From contig NZ_KB893255.1 in assembly GCF_000374065.1 (NCBI RefSeq), positions 1 through 64,000 of the forward strand: a DNA stretch of 64,000 nucleotides. The letters are read 5' to 3'. The stretch comes from Spirosoma luteum DSM 19990. Its GTDB lineage: Bacteria; Bacteroidota; Bacteroidia; Cytophagales; Spirosomataceae. Positions within the stretch are counted from its first letter, which is position 1. Each line of letters begins with the position of its first letter. Positions 52,403-60,497 of the stretch are shown here, one piece after another. The translations under genes were made by a program, and so were the position numbers. The notes beneath the pieces were generated by a model. It had not been told where the DNA came from. It did no database searches and worked only from the letters and a program-made list of their open reading frames with translations.

Positions 52403-53548
52403 TCACTCGATAAAATCGAGGTAATTATCCCGGTGTATAATCTCGAATGACGCGTCAGGATAGTTATTAGCGAAGGCTTTGGGGGCTTTCACCCGCGCCA
52501 GCGTAACCGGGTTTGCAGACCATTTAAATTCGTAAGCGCGAAGCTGACCATTTTCCAGTTCGAGCCAGTCAATTTCCTGCTGGTCGTACGTACGCCAGAA
52601 GTAGAAAGTGACTAGTCGTTGTTGTGCCTGTATCGTTTTCAGCCGTTCGGCAATCAGGTAATTTTCCCAAAGTTCACCCGTGTCAGTTCTAAGTGATAGC
52701 GGGCGAAAATCGCTGATGAGTGCATTCCGAATGCCCGTATCCGTGAAAAATAAGCGGGTCGTTTTGGTTACTTCCCGGCGCAGATTTCGGCTAAATCCGC
52801 CAACACGCACCAGAATAAACACTTTCGTGAACAGGTCGATGTACTTCTCGACGGTATTTTTGCTCATTTGCAGTTGCCGCCCAATCTCTTCCATTGATAC
52901 TTCTTTGCCGACCTGAAAAGCAATGAGCCGGAGAAGGTCTTTTATTTTAGCCGCGTTACGCACCCCCTCAAAGGCCAGAATATCTTTCAGCAGATAAGCA
53001 TTGACCAGATTAGTTAGGTATTGTTCCCGGCGGCTATTAGTCGGAAGCTGAAACAGTTCGGGATAGCTACCATAGATCAACCGGTCGTCCAGCCGTTGCC
53101 GGGTTTCGAGTCTGTTTTCGTAGGGTGATAGTTCGCGCTGAGCCAGCGGATAAAGCTGGTGTGTGAAAGCCCTGCCGGTCAGCGGTTCACCCGACAGATT
53201 CGCCAAATCGAACGCCGATGAGCCGGTAACGATGATGCGCAGGGGCGTAATGTGATCGACAATCAGTTTCAAAATTGGGCCGATATCGGGAATCTCCTGT
53301 GCTTCGTCAATAATCAGCAAATCAATACCTTCCAGCAGCCGCCGGTAGTTGGCAATACTACGCGGGATCAATAGTTGCTGCGTGTCTATATCTTCACCGG
53401 CCAGTACCATCGTTTGGTAGCCGGTGTGGGCCAGCAACTGGTTGATCAGGTATGTTTTACCAACGCGCCGGGTCCCAAAAATAAGATTTACCTTATTCGG
53501 AATGAGGTGCTCGAGTAGGATTGGTAACAGGTAACGGTTGAATTCCAT
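52403..53548 (-). CDS. AAA ATPase with DUF4143 domain
   Basis: A 381-residue protein of the AAA_14/DUF4143 type. Walker A is FGTRRVGKTY (K31), Walker B is LLIIDEAQE (about 77-85), and the sensor is IVTGSSAFDL. A winged-helix-like part (EVSMEEIGRQLQMSKNTVEKYI) comes before the DUF4143 segment, which ends in a nuclease-like EIDWLE...AYEFKWS strand pair. These proteins are widespread, often horizontally moved, and have been suggested as toxin- or defence-related; the function is unproven. A nested set of palindromes lies directly before the ATG. Confidence 0.92.
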   Translation of the reverse strand: MEFNRYLLPILLEHLIPNKVNLIFGTRRVGKTYLINQLLAHTGYQTMVLAGEDIDTQQLLIPRSIANYRRLLEGIDLLIIDEAQEIPDIGPILKLIVDHITPLRIIVTGSSAFDLANLSGEPLTGRAFTHQLYPLAQRELSPYENRLETRQRLDDRLIYGSYPELFQLPTNSRREQYLTNLVNAYLLKDILAFEGVRNAAKIKDLLRLIAFQVGKEVSMEEIGRQLQMSKNTVEKYIDLFTKVFILVRVGGFSRNLRREVTKTTRLFFTDTGIRNALISDFRPLSLRTDTGELWENYLIAERLKTIQAQQRLVTFYFWRTYDQQEIDWLELENGQLRAYEFKWSANPVTLARVKAPKAFANNYPDASFEIIHRDNYLDFIE

Positions 53549-53554
53549 ACGGCA

Positions 53555-53624
53555 ATTTAGCTTAATTCCGTCAGTACGTTGACGGAATTAAGCTAAATTG
53601 AGTCAACGTACTGACGGGATTAAC
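53555..53624. repeat. nested, mutually exclusive palindromes before DUF4143 ATPase gene
   Basis: Hairpin A: arms 53555-53574 (AATTTAGCTTAATTCCGTCA) and 53581-53600 pair perfectly with a 6-nt loop. Hairpin B: 53604-53624 (TCAACGTACTGACGG and on) pairs with 53564-53584 with one mismatch, using the inner part of hairpin A. Both cannot form at once. The A arm begins 7 nt from the ATG of the ATPase. Confidence 0.85.
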
Positions 53625-53633
53625 GGTATTTCA

Positions 53634-54413
53634 CTACCGGATGTCTTCAAAAACACGTTTCAGTTTTTCGGCCGGGTAGCCCATGCCCCACAGAAAACCA
53701 ATGTAGAGAAACAACCCATTCGCCCGCCAGAAACCCCATTTGGCCACCCGCCGGTCCGACGATTCGACCAGTCGGTTTACCTGCCGGATTCGCCCGTACT
53801 CTACCAGTCGAAGCAACAGATCCGCTTCCTCCATGATGGGTAAATCATCAGCGTAGCCGCCACAATCCAGAAACTGCTGGCGACGGCAGAAGATAACCTG
53901 GTCGCCAAAGAGCAGCCGCGCCCCTTTGAAAAAAAACAGACGGGGTCGAAAGAGGAGCGGGGCGTAGTAGGTTTTAATATAGTTGTGAAATGACGTTAGC
54001 CAGCGCGTTCGCAGCGGCCCGCGCATCAGCGAAATGAAGCCTCCGGCTGCCGTTCCGGGTTGGGCCAGCGTCTGGCAGATGACCGTCAGCGCGTCCGTCG
54101 GTAATACCGTATCGGCGTGTAAAAAACACAGGTAGGTACCCGTAGCGCGTCGGGCACCCAGGTTCATCTGACTCGACCGCCGGGCAACCGGACAGTTGAG
54201 CAACTGCACGGGTGGTTGACCTGCCCCGATCAGCTCCCGTTCCATGTACTGTTCAATCAACGGCACCGTTTGGTCAGTACTCCCCCCATCCACGAGGATA
54301 AGCTCGTCGGGGGCGGGGCACAGCTGCCGGAGCTGCCGAAAAATCAGGGGCAGCATCTTTTCTTCGTTCAGGATTGGAATAATGATGGAAACGGTAGACA
54401 CACTATGAACCAT
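53634..54413 (-). CDS. glycosyltransferase family 2, TIGR04283-like
   Basis: A 259-residue GT-A fold enzyme: IIPILNEEKMLP, LVDGGSTDQT, the metal site FLHADTVLP and GDQVIFCRRQQFLDCGGY. This matches the family called rSAM/selenodomain-associated transferase 2 (TIGR04283), named in databases for arsenosugar biosynthesis. Its usual partner (TIGR04282) is at 57087. There is a probable hydrophobic helix near residues 180-187 (LFFFKGAR) and at the end (LFLYIGFLWGMGYP). It is divergent from the HMG-CoA reductase gene. Confidence 0.87.
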   Translation of the reverse strand: MVHSVSTVSIIIPILNEEKMLPLIFRQLRQLCPAPDELILVDGGSTDQTVPLIEQYMERELIGAGQPPVQLLNCPVARRSSQMNLGARRATGTYLCFLHADTVLPTDALTVICQTLAQPGTAAGGFISLMRGPLRTRWLTSFHNYIKTYYAPLLFRPRLFFFKGARLLFGDQVIFCRRQQFLDCGGYADDLPIMEEADLLLRLVEYGRIRQVNRLVESSDRRVAKWGFWRANGLFLYIGFLWGMGYPAEKLKRVFEDIR

Positions 54414-54536
54414 AACGTTTGTAGTTTGCCGGTTGATCGTTGCTGTTCGTAGCTTACTGGCTTTTCTTTGCTACTAACTCGGCTGGGGTTATGGTTCTGC
54501 ACAACATCAACTGGTAACCTGTAAACTAAAAACTGC

Positions 54537-56111
54537 ATGTTTCGATTTATACCCAACGTCCTGTTAAAACAACTTTACAACCGCAATAGCCTGCGCAATA
54601 CGTCCGATGGCTTTACGTTTTCCCTGAAAAATCGACTGGCCGATGCCCGCTTCACGGGTCTTACCCGAATTCGTGTCGACGGGGAAGACTACCCGGTAAC
54701 GGCCTTCCGGCTGGAACTGGAAGGAAACGAATCCCTCGATGTCAGTCAGATATCAACTGCCGATCCCCTTGAGTTTCCCCTCCGACGGCGGGTGAATGCG
54801 TACGCCCGGGCGGAGCCGCTGGCACCGGGTCAGCACACCCTTGAACTGACGCTCCAGACCCAGCCCTTCGGAACGCTGGTGATTACGGTGACCGATGACC
54901 TGCAACAGCCACTGCCCGCCACCCCTGATACCGGCATCAGTACAGGTGTACCGCGCAATCCGGCCGACGATACATCACCGAAAATTATCCGGCAACGGCG
55001 GGACTACATCCAGCAGTTTACCCGGACGACGCTTACTCACCTGACAAATTACAGGTTTGACCCCGCCGTGGTGCAGGGTAACTGTGAGCAATTTGTTGGG
55101 GTGGCGCAGGTGCCTATCGGGCTGGCCGGGCCGCTGCGCATCAACGGCGAACACGCTCAGGGCGAGTTTCTTATTCCGATGGCCACCACGGAAGGCACGC
55201 TGGTAGCTTCCTACAACCGGGGTATCAAGTTGCTAAACCAATGCGGAGGGGTAACCTGTACGGTGGTAGACGAAGGCATGCAGCGGGCACCCGTTTTTGT
55301 GATGCCGGATGCCCGTGCTGCCCGTAATCTGGCCCACTGGATTACCACTCACGAAGCCGAACTACGGGCCGAAGCGGAAAGTACCTCCCGCTTTGCCAGG
55401 TTACTATATATTACGCCCTATCAGGTCGGGCGCATGCTTTTCCTGCGGTTTGGCTATACTACCGGCGATGCTGCGGGGCAAAATATGGTGAGCAAAGCCA
55501 CGCTGGCGGCCTGCAACTACCTGTTGCAGCAGGTAGAAAACGTGGAGCATTTTTACCTGGAATCCAATCTGGCAACCGACAAAAAACCCTCATTTATCAA
55601 CACGCTCCACACGCGGGGTAAGCGCGTTACGGCCGAGGTAGTCATTCCCAAAGACCTGCTTTTGCGGGAATTACAGGTTGACCCGGAGCAATTGGACCGC
55701 CACGCCCGTATCGGCAATCTGGGCGCATTCATGGCCGGAGCCAACAATAATGGCCTGCATTCGGTAAACGGGTTGGCGGCTTTGTTCATCGCCACGGGTC
55801 AGGACGTAGCCTGCCTGGCCGAATCCTCGGCGGCTATCACCACGTCGGAACTGCGGCCCAACGGCGATTTATACGGTTGTGTCACCCTGCCTTCCCTCAT
55901 TGTGGGTACCGTTGGCGGAGGTACGGGTTTACCCACCCAACGGGAATGCCTGACCATGATGGGATGCTACGGAAACGGCAATGTCCATAAGTTCGCGGAG
56001 ATTGTGGCGGGTGTCGTTACCGCCGGGGAACTCTCGCTGGCAGCCGCCATCTCCTCCCTCGACTGGGTATCCAGCCACGAAATGACAAGGAACGGAGGGC
56101 AAGGGGCGTAG
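54537..56111 (+). CDS. hydroxymethylglutaryl-CoA reductase with extra N-terminal domain
   Basis: A 524-residue protein. The catalytic part (from about residue 155) has all class I residues: E219 in TTEGT, K349 in TDKKPS, D423 in TGQD and H514 in SSHEM, plus the NADPH segment GDAAGQNM and GTVGGGTGLPTQRECL. It makes mevalonate for isoprenoids. The first 130 or so residues (FIPNVLLKQLYNRNSL, then beta-rich segments such as RIRVDGEDYPVTAFRLELEG) are not part of the usual bacterial enzyme and have no membrane helices. This looks like an added soluble beta-sandwich domain, perhaps for regulation or targeting. Confidence 0.94.
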   Translation: MFRFIPNVLLKQLYNRNSLRNTSDGFTFSLKNRLADARFTGLTRIRVDGEDYPVTAFRLELEGNESLDVSQISTADPLEFPLRRRVNAYARAEPLAPGQHTLELTLQTQPFGTLVITVTDDLQQPLPATPDTGISTGVPRNPADDTSPKIIRQRRDYIQQFTRTTLTHLTNYRFDPAVVQGNCEQFVGVAQVPIGLAGPLRINGEHAQGEFLIPMATTEGTLVASYNRGIKLLNQCGGVTCTVVDEGMQRAPVFVMPDARAARNLAHWITTHEAELRAEAESTSRFARLLYITPYQVGRMLFLRFGYTTGDAAGQNMVSKATLAACNYLLQQVENVEHFYLESNLATDKKPSFINTLHTRGKRVTAEVVIPKDLLLRELQVDPEQLDRHARIGNLGAFMAGANNNGLHSVNGLAALFIATGQDVACLAESSAAITTSELRPNGDLYGCVTLPSLIVGTVGGGTGLPTQRECLTMMGCYGNGNVHKFAEIVAGVVTAGELSLAAAISSLDWVSSHEMTRNGGQGA

Positions 56112-56173
56112 TGCTGGGGGGCTTATTGGTGTCCATTAACTGTATGCTTTACCCCAGCCCAACACACTATTCC

Positions 56174-56995
56174 CTACGCCCCAAGCCCTGAGACCAACCC
56201 CCGCATCAGTTCTGTTAGCTTCGGTTCGGCGGCACCGGCGGCTGCGATGATTTTGCTGATGTCGGCTTTTTCCAGCGTATCGGGCAGGCACATATCCGTG
56301 ATGACTGACACGCCGAAAACGGCCATGCCCATCTGATTGGCCACAATCACTTCCGGCACCGTCGACATACCAACGGCGTCGGCACCCCACTGGCGCAGCA
56401 TCCGGTATTCGGCCCGTGTTTCCAGCTGCGGGCCCGTCACGCTCACGTAAACGCCTTTTTTGAGGGGTATTCCCCGTTCAGAAGCAACCCGAAAGGCCTG
56501 TTCGATTAGGTCTTTACTGTATGGTTCGCTCATATCCGGAAAACGGTCGCCGAATTCGGGTGGGTTTGATCCTACCAGTGGATTTTGCGGCAATAGCAGG
56601 CCAATGTGGTCTTCGATAACCATCAAATCGGTGGTTTTATAGTCCGGGTTCATCCCACCGGCGGCATTGGAAACCAGCAGCGTCCGCACGCCCAGCGCGT
56701 GCATCACCCGCACCGGAAAGGTCACCTGCTGCATGATGTATCCTTCGTAATAATGAAATCGGCCCTGCATCACCACTACCGGTTTACCTTCCAGCGTTCC
56801 CAGCAGCAGCTTACCCGAATGAAACTCAACCGTCGACAGCGGAAAATGAGGAATCGTTTCGTAATTCAGCGTTGTTTCAATGGTTAACTCCTGGGCCAGT
56901 GCCCCCAGGCCGGTACCCAGAATAATACCAATTTGAGGGTGTACGGACGTATTGGCCTGAATAAAGCGGGCGGCTTCCTGGATCTGTTCGAGCAT
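56174..56995 (-). CDS. purine nucleoside phosphorylase, trimeric type
   Basis: The ATG at 56995 gives 273 residues; a longer frame to 57058 overlaps the start region of the next gene and is not used. The phosphate-binding GTGLGALA and [36 protein letters not shown] and [16 protein letters not shown] are classical for class I (PNP/MTAP) phosphorylases. It cleaves inosine and guanosine with phosphate. It is divergent from a TIGR04282-type transferase gene, within a group of sugar transferases. Confidence 0.95.
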   Translation of the reverse strand: MLEQIQEAARFIQANTSVHPQIGIILGTGLGALAQELTIETTLNYETIPHFPLSTVEFHSGKLLLGTLEGKPVVVMQGRFHYYEGYIMQQVTFPVRVMHALGVRTLLVSNAAGGMNPDYKTTDLMVIEDHIGLLLPQNPLVGSNPPEFGDRFPDMSEPYSKDLIEQAFRVASERGIPLKKGVYVSVTGPQLETRAEYRMLRQWGADAVGMSTVPEVIVANQMGMAVFGVSVITDMCLPDTLEKADISKIIAAAGAAEPKLTELMRGLVSGLGA

Positions 56996-57086
56996 GGTAT
57001 AATAACAGTCGTAGCGTAACTTTTTCCGCAAGATAACCGTTCGATTGTCATACTCCATTCACGAAACAGCATTTACCCCGCCTTTT

Positions 57087-57671
57087 ATGCCCGCTGAGCA
57101 TCTGATAATTTTCGTTAAAAACCCCATTCCCGGTCAGGTTAAAACGCGTATCGCCCGCACCGTTGGCGATGCCAAAGCCGTTGATGTCTACACCCATCTG
57201 TTACGCTATACCCAGCAACTCATTCAGTCTTTCTTAGGGCAGCGCGTCGTTTATTACGGTGACTTCATTAACCCGGATGATGGCTGGAATGCCTGTGATA
57301 AGCAACTACAGACCAATGGCGACCTGGGCGAGCGCATGGCCAATGCCTTTCAGGAGCAGTTTGCCGCCGGGGCCGAAAAGGTAGTTATCATTGGCAGCGA
57401 CTGCCTCGCTATTACACCAGCCCACCTGACTCAGGCATTTGCCGCCCTCAACACGGCAGACATTGTGATTGGTCCCGCTACGGATGGGGGGTATTACCTG
57501 CTGGGCATGAAGCAGGTCCATCCTTTCCTGTTTCAGGGTATGCCGTGGAGCCAGCCCGAACTTCGGCAGTTGACTGAACTGGCTATCTTACAACATGGGT
57601 TCACCTTCGCACCACTCGAAACGCTGACCGATATTGACGAATGGAGCGACTACGAACCGTATGATGTGTGA
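57087..57671 (+). CDS. TIGR04282/DUF2064 family glycosyltransferase-like protein
   Basis: The ATG at 57087 (MPAEHLIIFVKNPIPGQVKT) gives 194 residues and matches the family start; the frame is open further upstream. The GT-A core has GDLGERMANAF, VVIIGSDCLAI and VIGPATDGGYYLLGM. The family is called rSAM/selenodomain-associated transferase 1. It often occurs with TIGR04283 (here at 53634). The last codons (PYDV) and stop are within a small palindrome. The PNP gene diverges from it. Confidence 0.9.
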   Translation: MPAEHLIIFVKNPIPGQVKTRIARTVGDAKAVDVYTHLLRYTQQLIQSFLGQRVVYYGDFINPDDGWNACDKQLQTNGDLGERMANAFQEQFAAGAEKVVIIGSDCLAITPAHLTQAFAALNTADIVIGPATDGGYYLLGMKQVHPFLFQGMPWSQPELRQLTELAILQHGFTFAPLETLTDIDEWSDYEPYDV

Positions 57672-57693
57672 TGTACCCCTTCATACATCATAC
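57659..57693. repeat. short inverted repeat spanning a stop codon
   Basis: GTATGATGTGTGA (57659-57671) matches the complement of TCATACATCATAC (57681-57693) at 12 of 13 positions. The left arm contains the last three codons and the TGA stop of the upstream gene. Confidence 0.65.
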
Positions 57694-57728
57694 CGTCTAT
57701 AGCATACGCCATTTTTTACCCACTACCC

Positions 57729-58421
57729 TTGAAAGAGCCTGTCATTTATGTAATTATCCCCGCCTTCAACGAGGAAAACTCGGTTGGCCGCGTGGTTGGC
57801 GAAATACCGGCCGGACTGGCGCAGGAAATTGTTGTTGTGAACAATAACTCCAATGATCAGACAGCGGTGGAAGCTGCCCGCGCCGGTGCCACCGTCCTGC
57901 ACGAACCCATACAAGGGTACGGAAGGGCCTGCCTGAGGGGCATTGCCTATGCGAAACAAAGCCAGCCCAAGCCGGATATTATTGTGTTCGTTGATGCCGA
58001 TTACTCTGATTTTCCGGCAGAGATGCCCTCCCTGATTGCCCCCATCCTGAACCGGCAGGCCGACATGGTTATCGGGTCGAGGGCGCTGGGCAAACGCCAG
58101 CGTGGGTCCATGACGCCCCAGCAGATTTTTGGCAACTGGCTGGCTACTACACTACTCCGACAACTATACGGAGTTCGATTTACCGATTTAGGTCCTTTCC
58201 GGGCTATCCGGTTCGATACGCTGCTGGCACTGGATATGCAGGATACAACCTACGGCTGGACCGTTGAGATGCAACTCAAAGCCGCCAAACTGGGCTTTAC
58301 CTCAACCGAAGTGCCGGTTGATTACCGACGGCGAATTGGTCACTCAAAAATTTCGGGTACGGTTAAAGGAACCGTGCTGGCCGGGTATAAAATTCTGGCC
58401 ACTATCTTCCGGTACTGGTAG
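57729..58421 (+). CDS. glycosyltransferase family 2, polyprenyl-phosphate sugar transferase-like
   Basis: A 230-residue enzyme that starts with TTG; no ATG is near. VIIPAFNEENSVG, VNNNSNDQT, VFVDADYSDFPAE and GPFRAIRFDTLLAL, then TYGWTVEMQLKA and VPVDYRRRIGHSKISG, follow the DPM-synthase/GT2 type. It probably loads a sugar on a polyprenyl phosphate. The next gene codes for a GT-C membrane enzyme that could use that donor. The stop codon begins a small perfect hairpin (58419-58435). Confidence 0.88.
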   Translation: MKEPVIYVIIPAFNEENSVGRVVGEIPAGLAQEIVVVNNNSNDQTAVEAARAGATVLHEPIQGYGRACLRGIAYAKQSQPKPDIIVFVDADYSDFPAEMPSLIAPILNRQADMVIGSRALGKRQRGSMTPQQIFGNWLATTLLRQLYGVRFTDLGPFRAIRFDTLLALDMQDTTYGWTVEMQLKAAKLGFTSTEVPVDYRRRIGHSKISGTVKGTVLAGYKILATIFRYW

Positions 58422-58435
58422 CCTGTGGCAGGCTA
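58419..58435. repeat. small hairpin starting at the stop codon
   Basis: TAGCCTG and CAGGCTA pair perfectly around TGG. The first three bases are the stop codon of the GT2 gene. The next gene starts 28 nt later. Confidence 0.6.
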
Positions 58436-58462
58436 TGAACCGATGCACCGTAACTTGCACCC

Positions 58463-59824
58463 ATGATTACACCTTTCCGCATCGGTTGGCTGGGCCTTTC
58501 GCTGGCGTTGTTTACGCTGCTCGGCTACGGCATTACGCGGCCACAGTTTACATTGCTCATCACCCTGTACGGCCTTGTTTTCTGGGGCTACAGCCGGGTC
58601 ACGAATTCATGCTGGAATGAGGTGAATACAGGACCATACAGCCCGTCAGGCACGCAGCCTTTAGACCGGTTTCTTTTGGTATCAGCCCTGTTGTTTCGCC
58701 TTTCCTTACTGGCCGCAATCCCCAACTTATCCGATGACTACGCCCGTTTCATCTGGGATGGACGTCTACTGGCGCACGGCTATAACCCTTATCTCTACCT
58801 ACCGGCTCAGGTAATCAGCACGCCCATAGCATCTATTGCGGGGCTTACCGATAGCTTATTCCAGCGGTTGAATTCGCCCCGGTATTTTACGGTCTATCCA
58901 CCCCTGAATCAGGCCCTGTTCGGGTTGGCAGGCTGGCTTTCTCCCGCCAGTGTAATCGGTGCGGTTATTAGTCTGCGCGTACCAATCATACTGGCCGATA
59001 TGGGCTCAGTCGTTTTACTGGCGATGCTGCTGCGCCGATTTGGGAAGAATCCGAATTATAGCCTGCTCTATGCCCTGAACCCACTGGTCATTCTGGAACT
59101 GACGGGGAACCTGCATTTTGAGGCTATCATGATTTTTTTTGTACTCCTGAGTGTTTGGTTACTCGTACAGAATCAATGGATTAGCTCATCCATTGCACTC
59201 GCTTCGGGTATCGGCATGAAGCTGCTACCGCTGATTTTTCTGCCGTTACTGATTCGGTATCTGGGTTGGAAACGGGGCCTTATCTACGCCAGCCTGACAA
59301 CGGCACTGGTGGGTCTGCTGTTCGTTCCGTTTATCAGTATCGAATTGCTGAAAAACATTTATTCCAGCCTGAATTTGTACTTTCAATCGTTCGAGTTTAA
59401 CGCCAGTGTCTACTACCTCATTCGGGCGGTTGGCTACTGGTTTGTCGGGTACAACATCATTGCCGGAGCCGGTTTTATGTTGTTTGTCGTCATTGGCGTT
59501 TGCGTATTGATTATTGCTTTTCGGAAGACGGCCTATTTACCCGGTCCGCTCTTTCCCATGAAAGTCCTGTTAACGCTTACGCTTTACTGGTTGTTAAGTA
59601 CCACGGTTCATCCTTGGTACGTTACTTCGCTGGTTGCGGCTTCGGTATTCACGCCCTTTCGTTATCCGCTGGTCTGGTCGGGCGTTATTGTCCTCTCCTA
59701 CTCGGCCTACCAAACAACAGCATACGCCGAAAATGTATGGCTTACGGGCCTTGAATACAGCCTGGTACTCGGTTTTGGGCTATACGAATGGTACCGATTG
59801 AAAAACCAGCCTTTACCCGTATAA
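58463..59824 (+). CDS. GT-C type membrane glycosyltransferase (mannosyltransferase-like)
   Basis: A 453-residue protein with about 11 to 12 transmembrane helices. The first periplasmic loop has LSDDYARFIWDGRLLAHGYNPYLYLP; the DD and WDGR...GxNPY pattern is typical of GT-C enzymes that use polyprenyl-phosphate sugars (DUF2029/GT87 and PIG-M-like types). FTVYPPLNQALF and HFEAIMIFFVLLS also fit. It lies 41 nt after the GT2 gene and probably takes sugar from that gene's lipid-linked product for a periplasmic acceptor. Confidence 0.85.
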   Translation: MITPFRIGWLGLSLALFTLLGYGITRPQFTLLITLYGLVFWGYSRVTNSCWNEVNTGPYSPSGTQPLDRFLLVSALLFRLSLLAAIPNLSDDYARFIWDGRLLAHGYNPYLYLPAQVISTPIASIAGLTDSLFQRLNSPRYFTVYPPLNQALFGLAGWLSPASVIGAVISLRVPIILADMGSVVLLAMLLRRFGKNPNYSLLYALNPLVILELTGNLHFEAIMIFFVLLSVWLLVQNQWISSSIALASGIGMKLLPLIFLPLLIRYLGWKRGLIYASLTTALVGLLFVPFISIELLKNIYSSLNLYFQSFEFNASVYYLIRAVGYWFVGYNIIAGAGFMLFVVIGVCVLIIAFRKTAYLPGPLFPMKVLLTLTLYWLLSTTVHPWYVTSLVAASVFTPFRYPLVWSGVIVLSYSAYQTTAYAENVWLTGLEYSLVLGFGLYEWYRLKNQPLPV

Positions 59825-59903
59825 GTCATTTACTCCACTACTTTTGTACGACACCTCAACAACAGGAAACGTCAGTTAATGTCCCCGTCTTACCCCTACC
59901 CAC

Positions 59904-60266
59904 ATGAAACTACTCGCCGAAATTTTGATTGGTGTCGTTGCCCTTGAGCACCTCTACATTTTGTGGCTCGAAATGTTTGCCTGGACTACGCAGGGCCGCA
60001 AAACGTTTCGGTCTTTCCCCCCCGATTTGTTTGAGAAGACCAAATCACTGGCCGCCAATCAGGGGCTGTACAATGGTTTTCTGGCCGCCGGGCTTATCTG
60101 GTCACTACTGATTGAGGATGTGGTCTGGCAAACGAACGTTGCTTCTTTTTTCCTGGGCTGCGTTGTTGTGGCCGGTATATTCGGGGCGTTAACGGCTCAG
60201 AAGTCGATCTTCTACGTGCAGGCACTACCCGCTATTATTGCCTTGCTGGTTGTGTTGATGGCGTAA
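59904..60266 (+). CDS. DUF1304 family membrane protein
   Basis: A 120-residue protein with four hydrophobic segments (LLAEILIGVVALEHLYILWLE, a second near 52-70 GLYNGFLAAGLIWSLL, then FFLGCVVVAGIFGAL and ALPAIIALLVVLMA). The pattern ALEH...EMFAW...NQGLYNGFLA is the signature of DUF1304. Function is unknown. The gene is 79 nt after the GT-C gene. Confidence 0.9.
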   Translation: MKLLAEILIGVVALEHLYILWLEMFAWTTQGRKTFRSFPPDLFEKTKSLAANQGLYNGFLAAGLIWSLLIEDVVWQTNVASFFLGCVVVAGIFGALTAQKSIFYVQALPAIIALLVVLMA

Positions 60267-60436
60267 CCAGCCGCCATGTAGAGGAACTGGGTAGTACTTC
60301 ACCCCTAAAAGCAGGAAACCGCCCCCAAGCGGGAGCGGCTCCATGAGTACAACAAAACCACAGATAAAGCTGCCAGACATATTGGCCAGACAGGAGCCTG
60401 TGGCTCTGCTTTACAATGATGAATTATAACAATGAT

Positions 60437-60494
60437 GAATTATAAATGATGAATTGATTGTCACGGAATTTGCTTCATTCATCATTTATAATTC
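60437..60494. repeat. AT-rich palindrome after amt gene
   Basis: GAATTATAAATGATGAAT (60437-60454) pairs exactly with 60477-60494 around 22 nt. A further direct copy of AATGATGAATTATAA lies at 60416-60430. It ends 3 nt from the amt stop codon and may act as a terminator. Confidence 0.9.
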
Positions 60495-60497
60495 CGT

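Noticed and set aside
52179-52424. 81-residue open frame between the oxidoreductase and ATPase genes
   Set aside because: Composition is unlike neighbouring proteins, it overlaps the end of the ATPase gene on the other strand, and no motif is visible.
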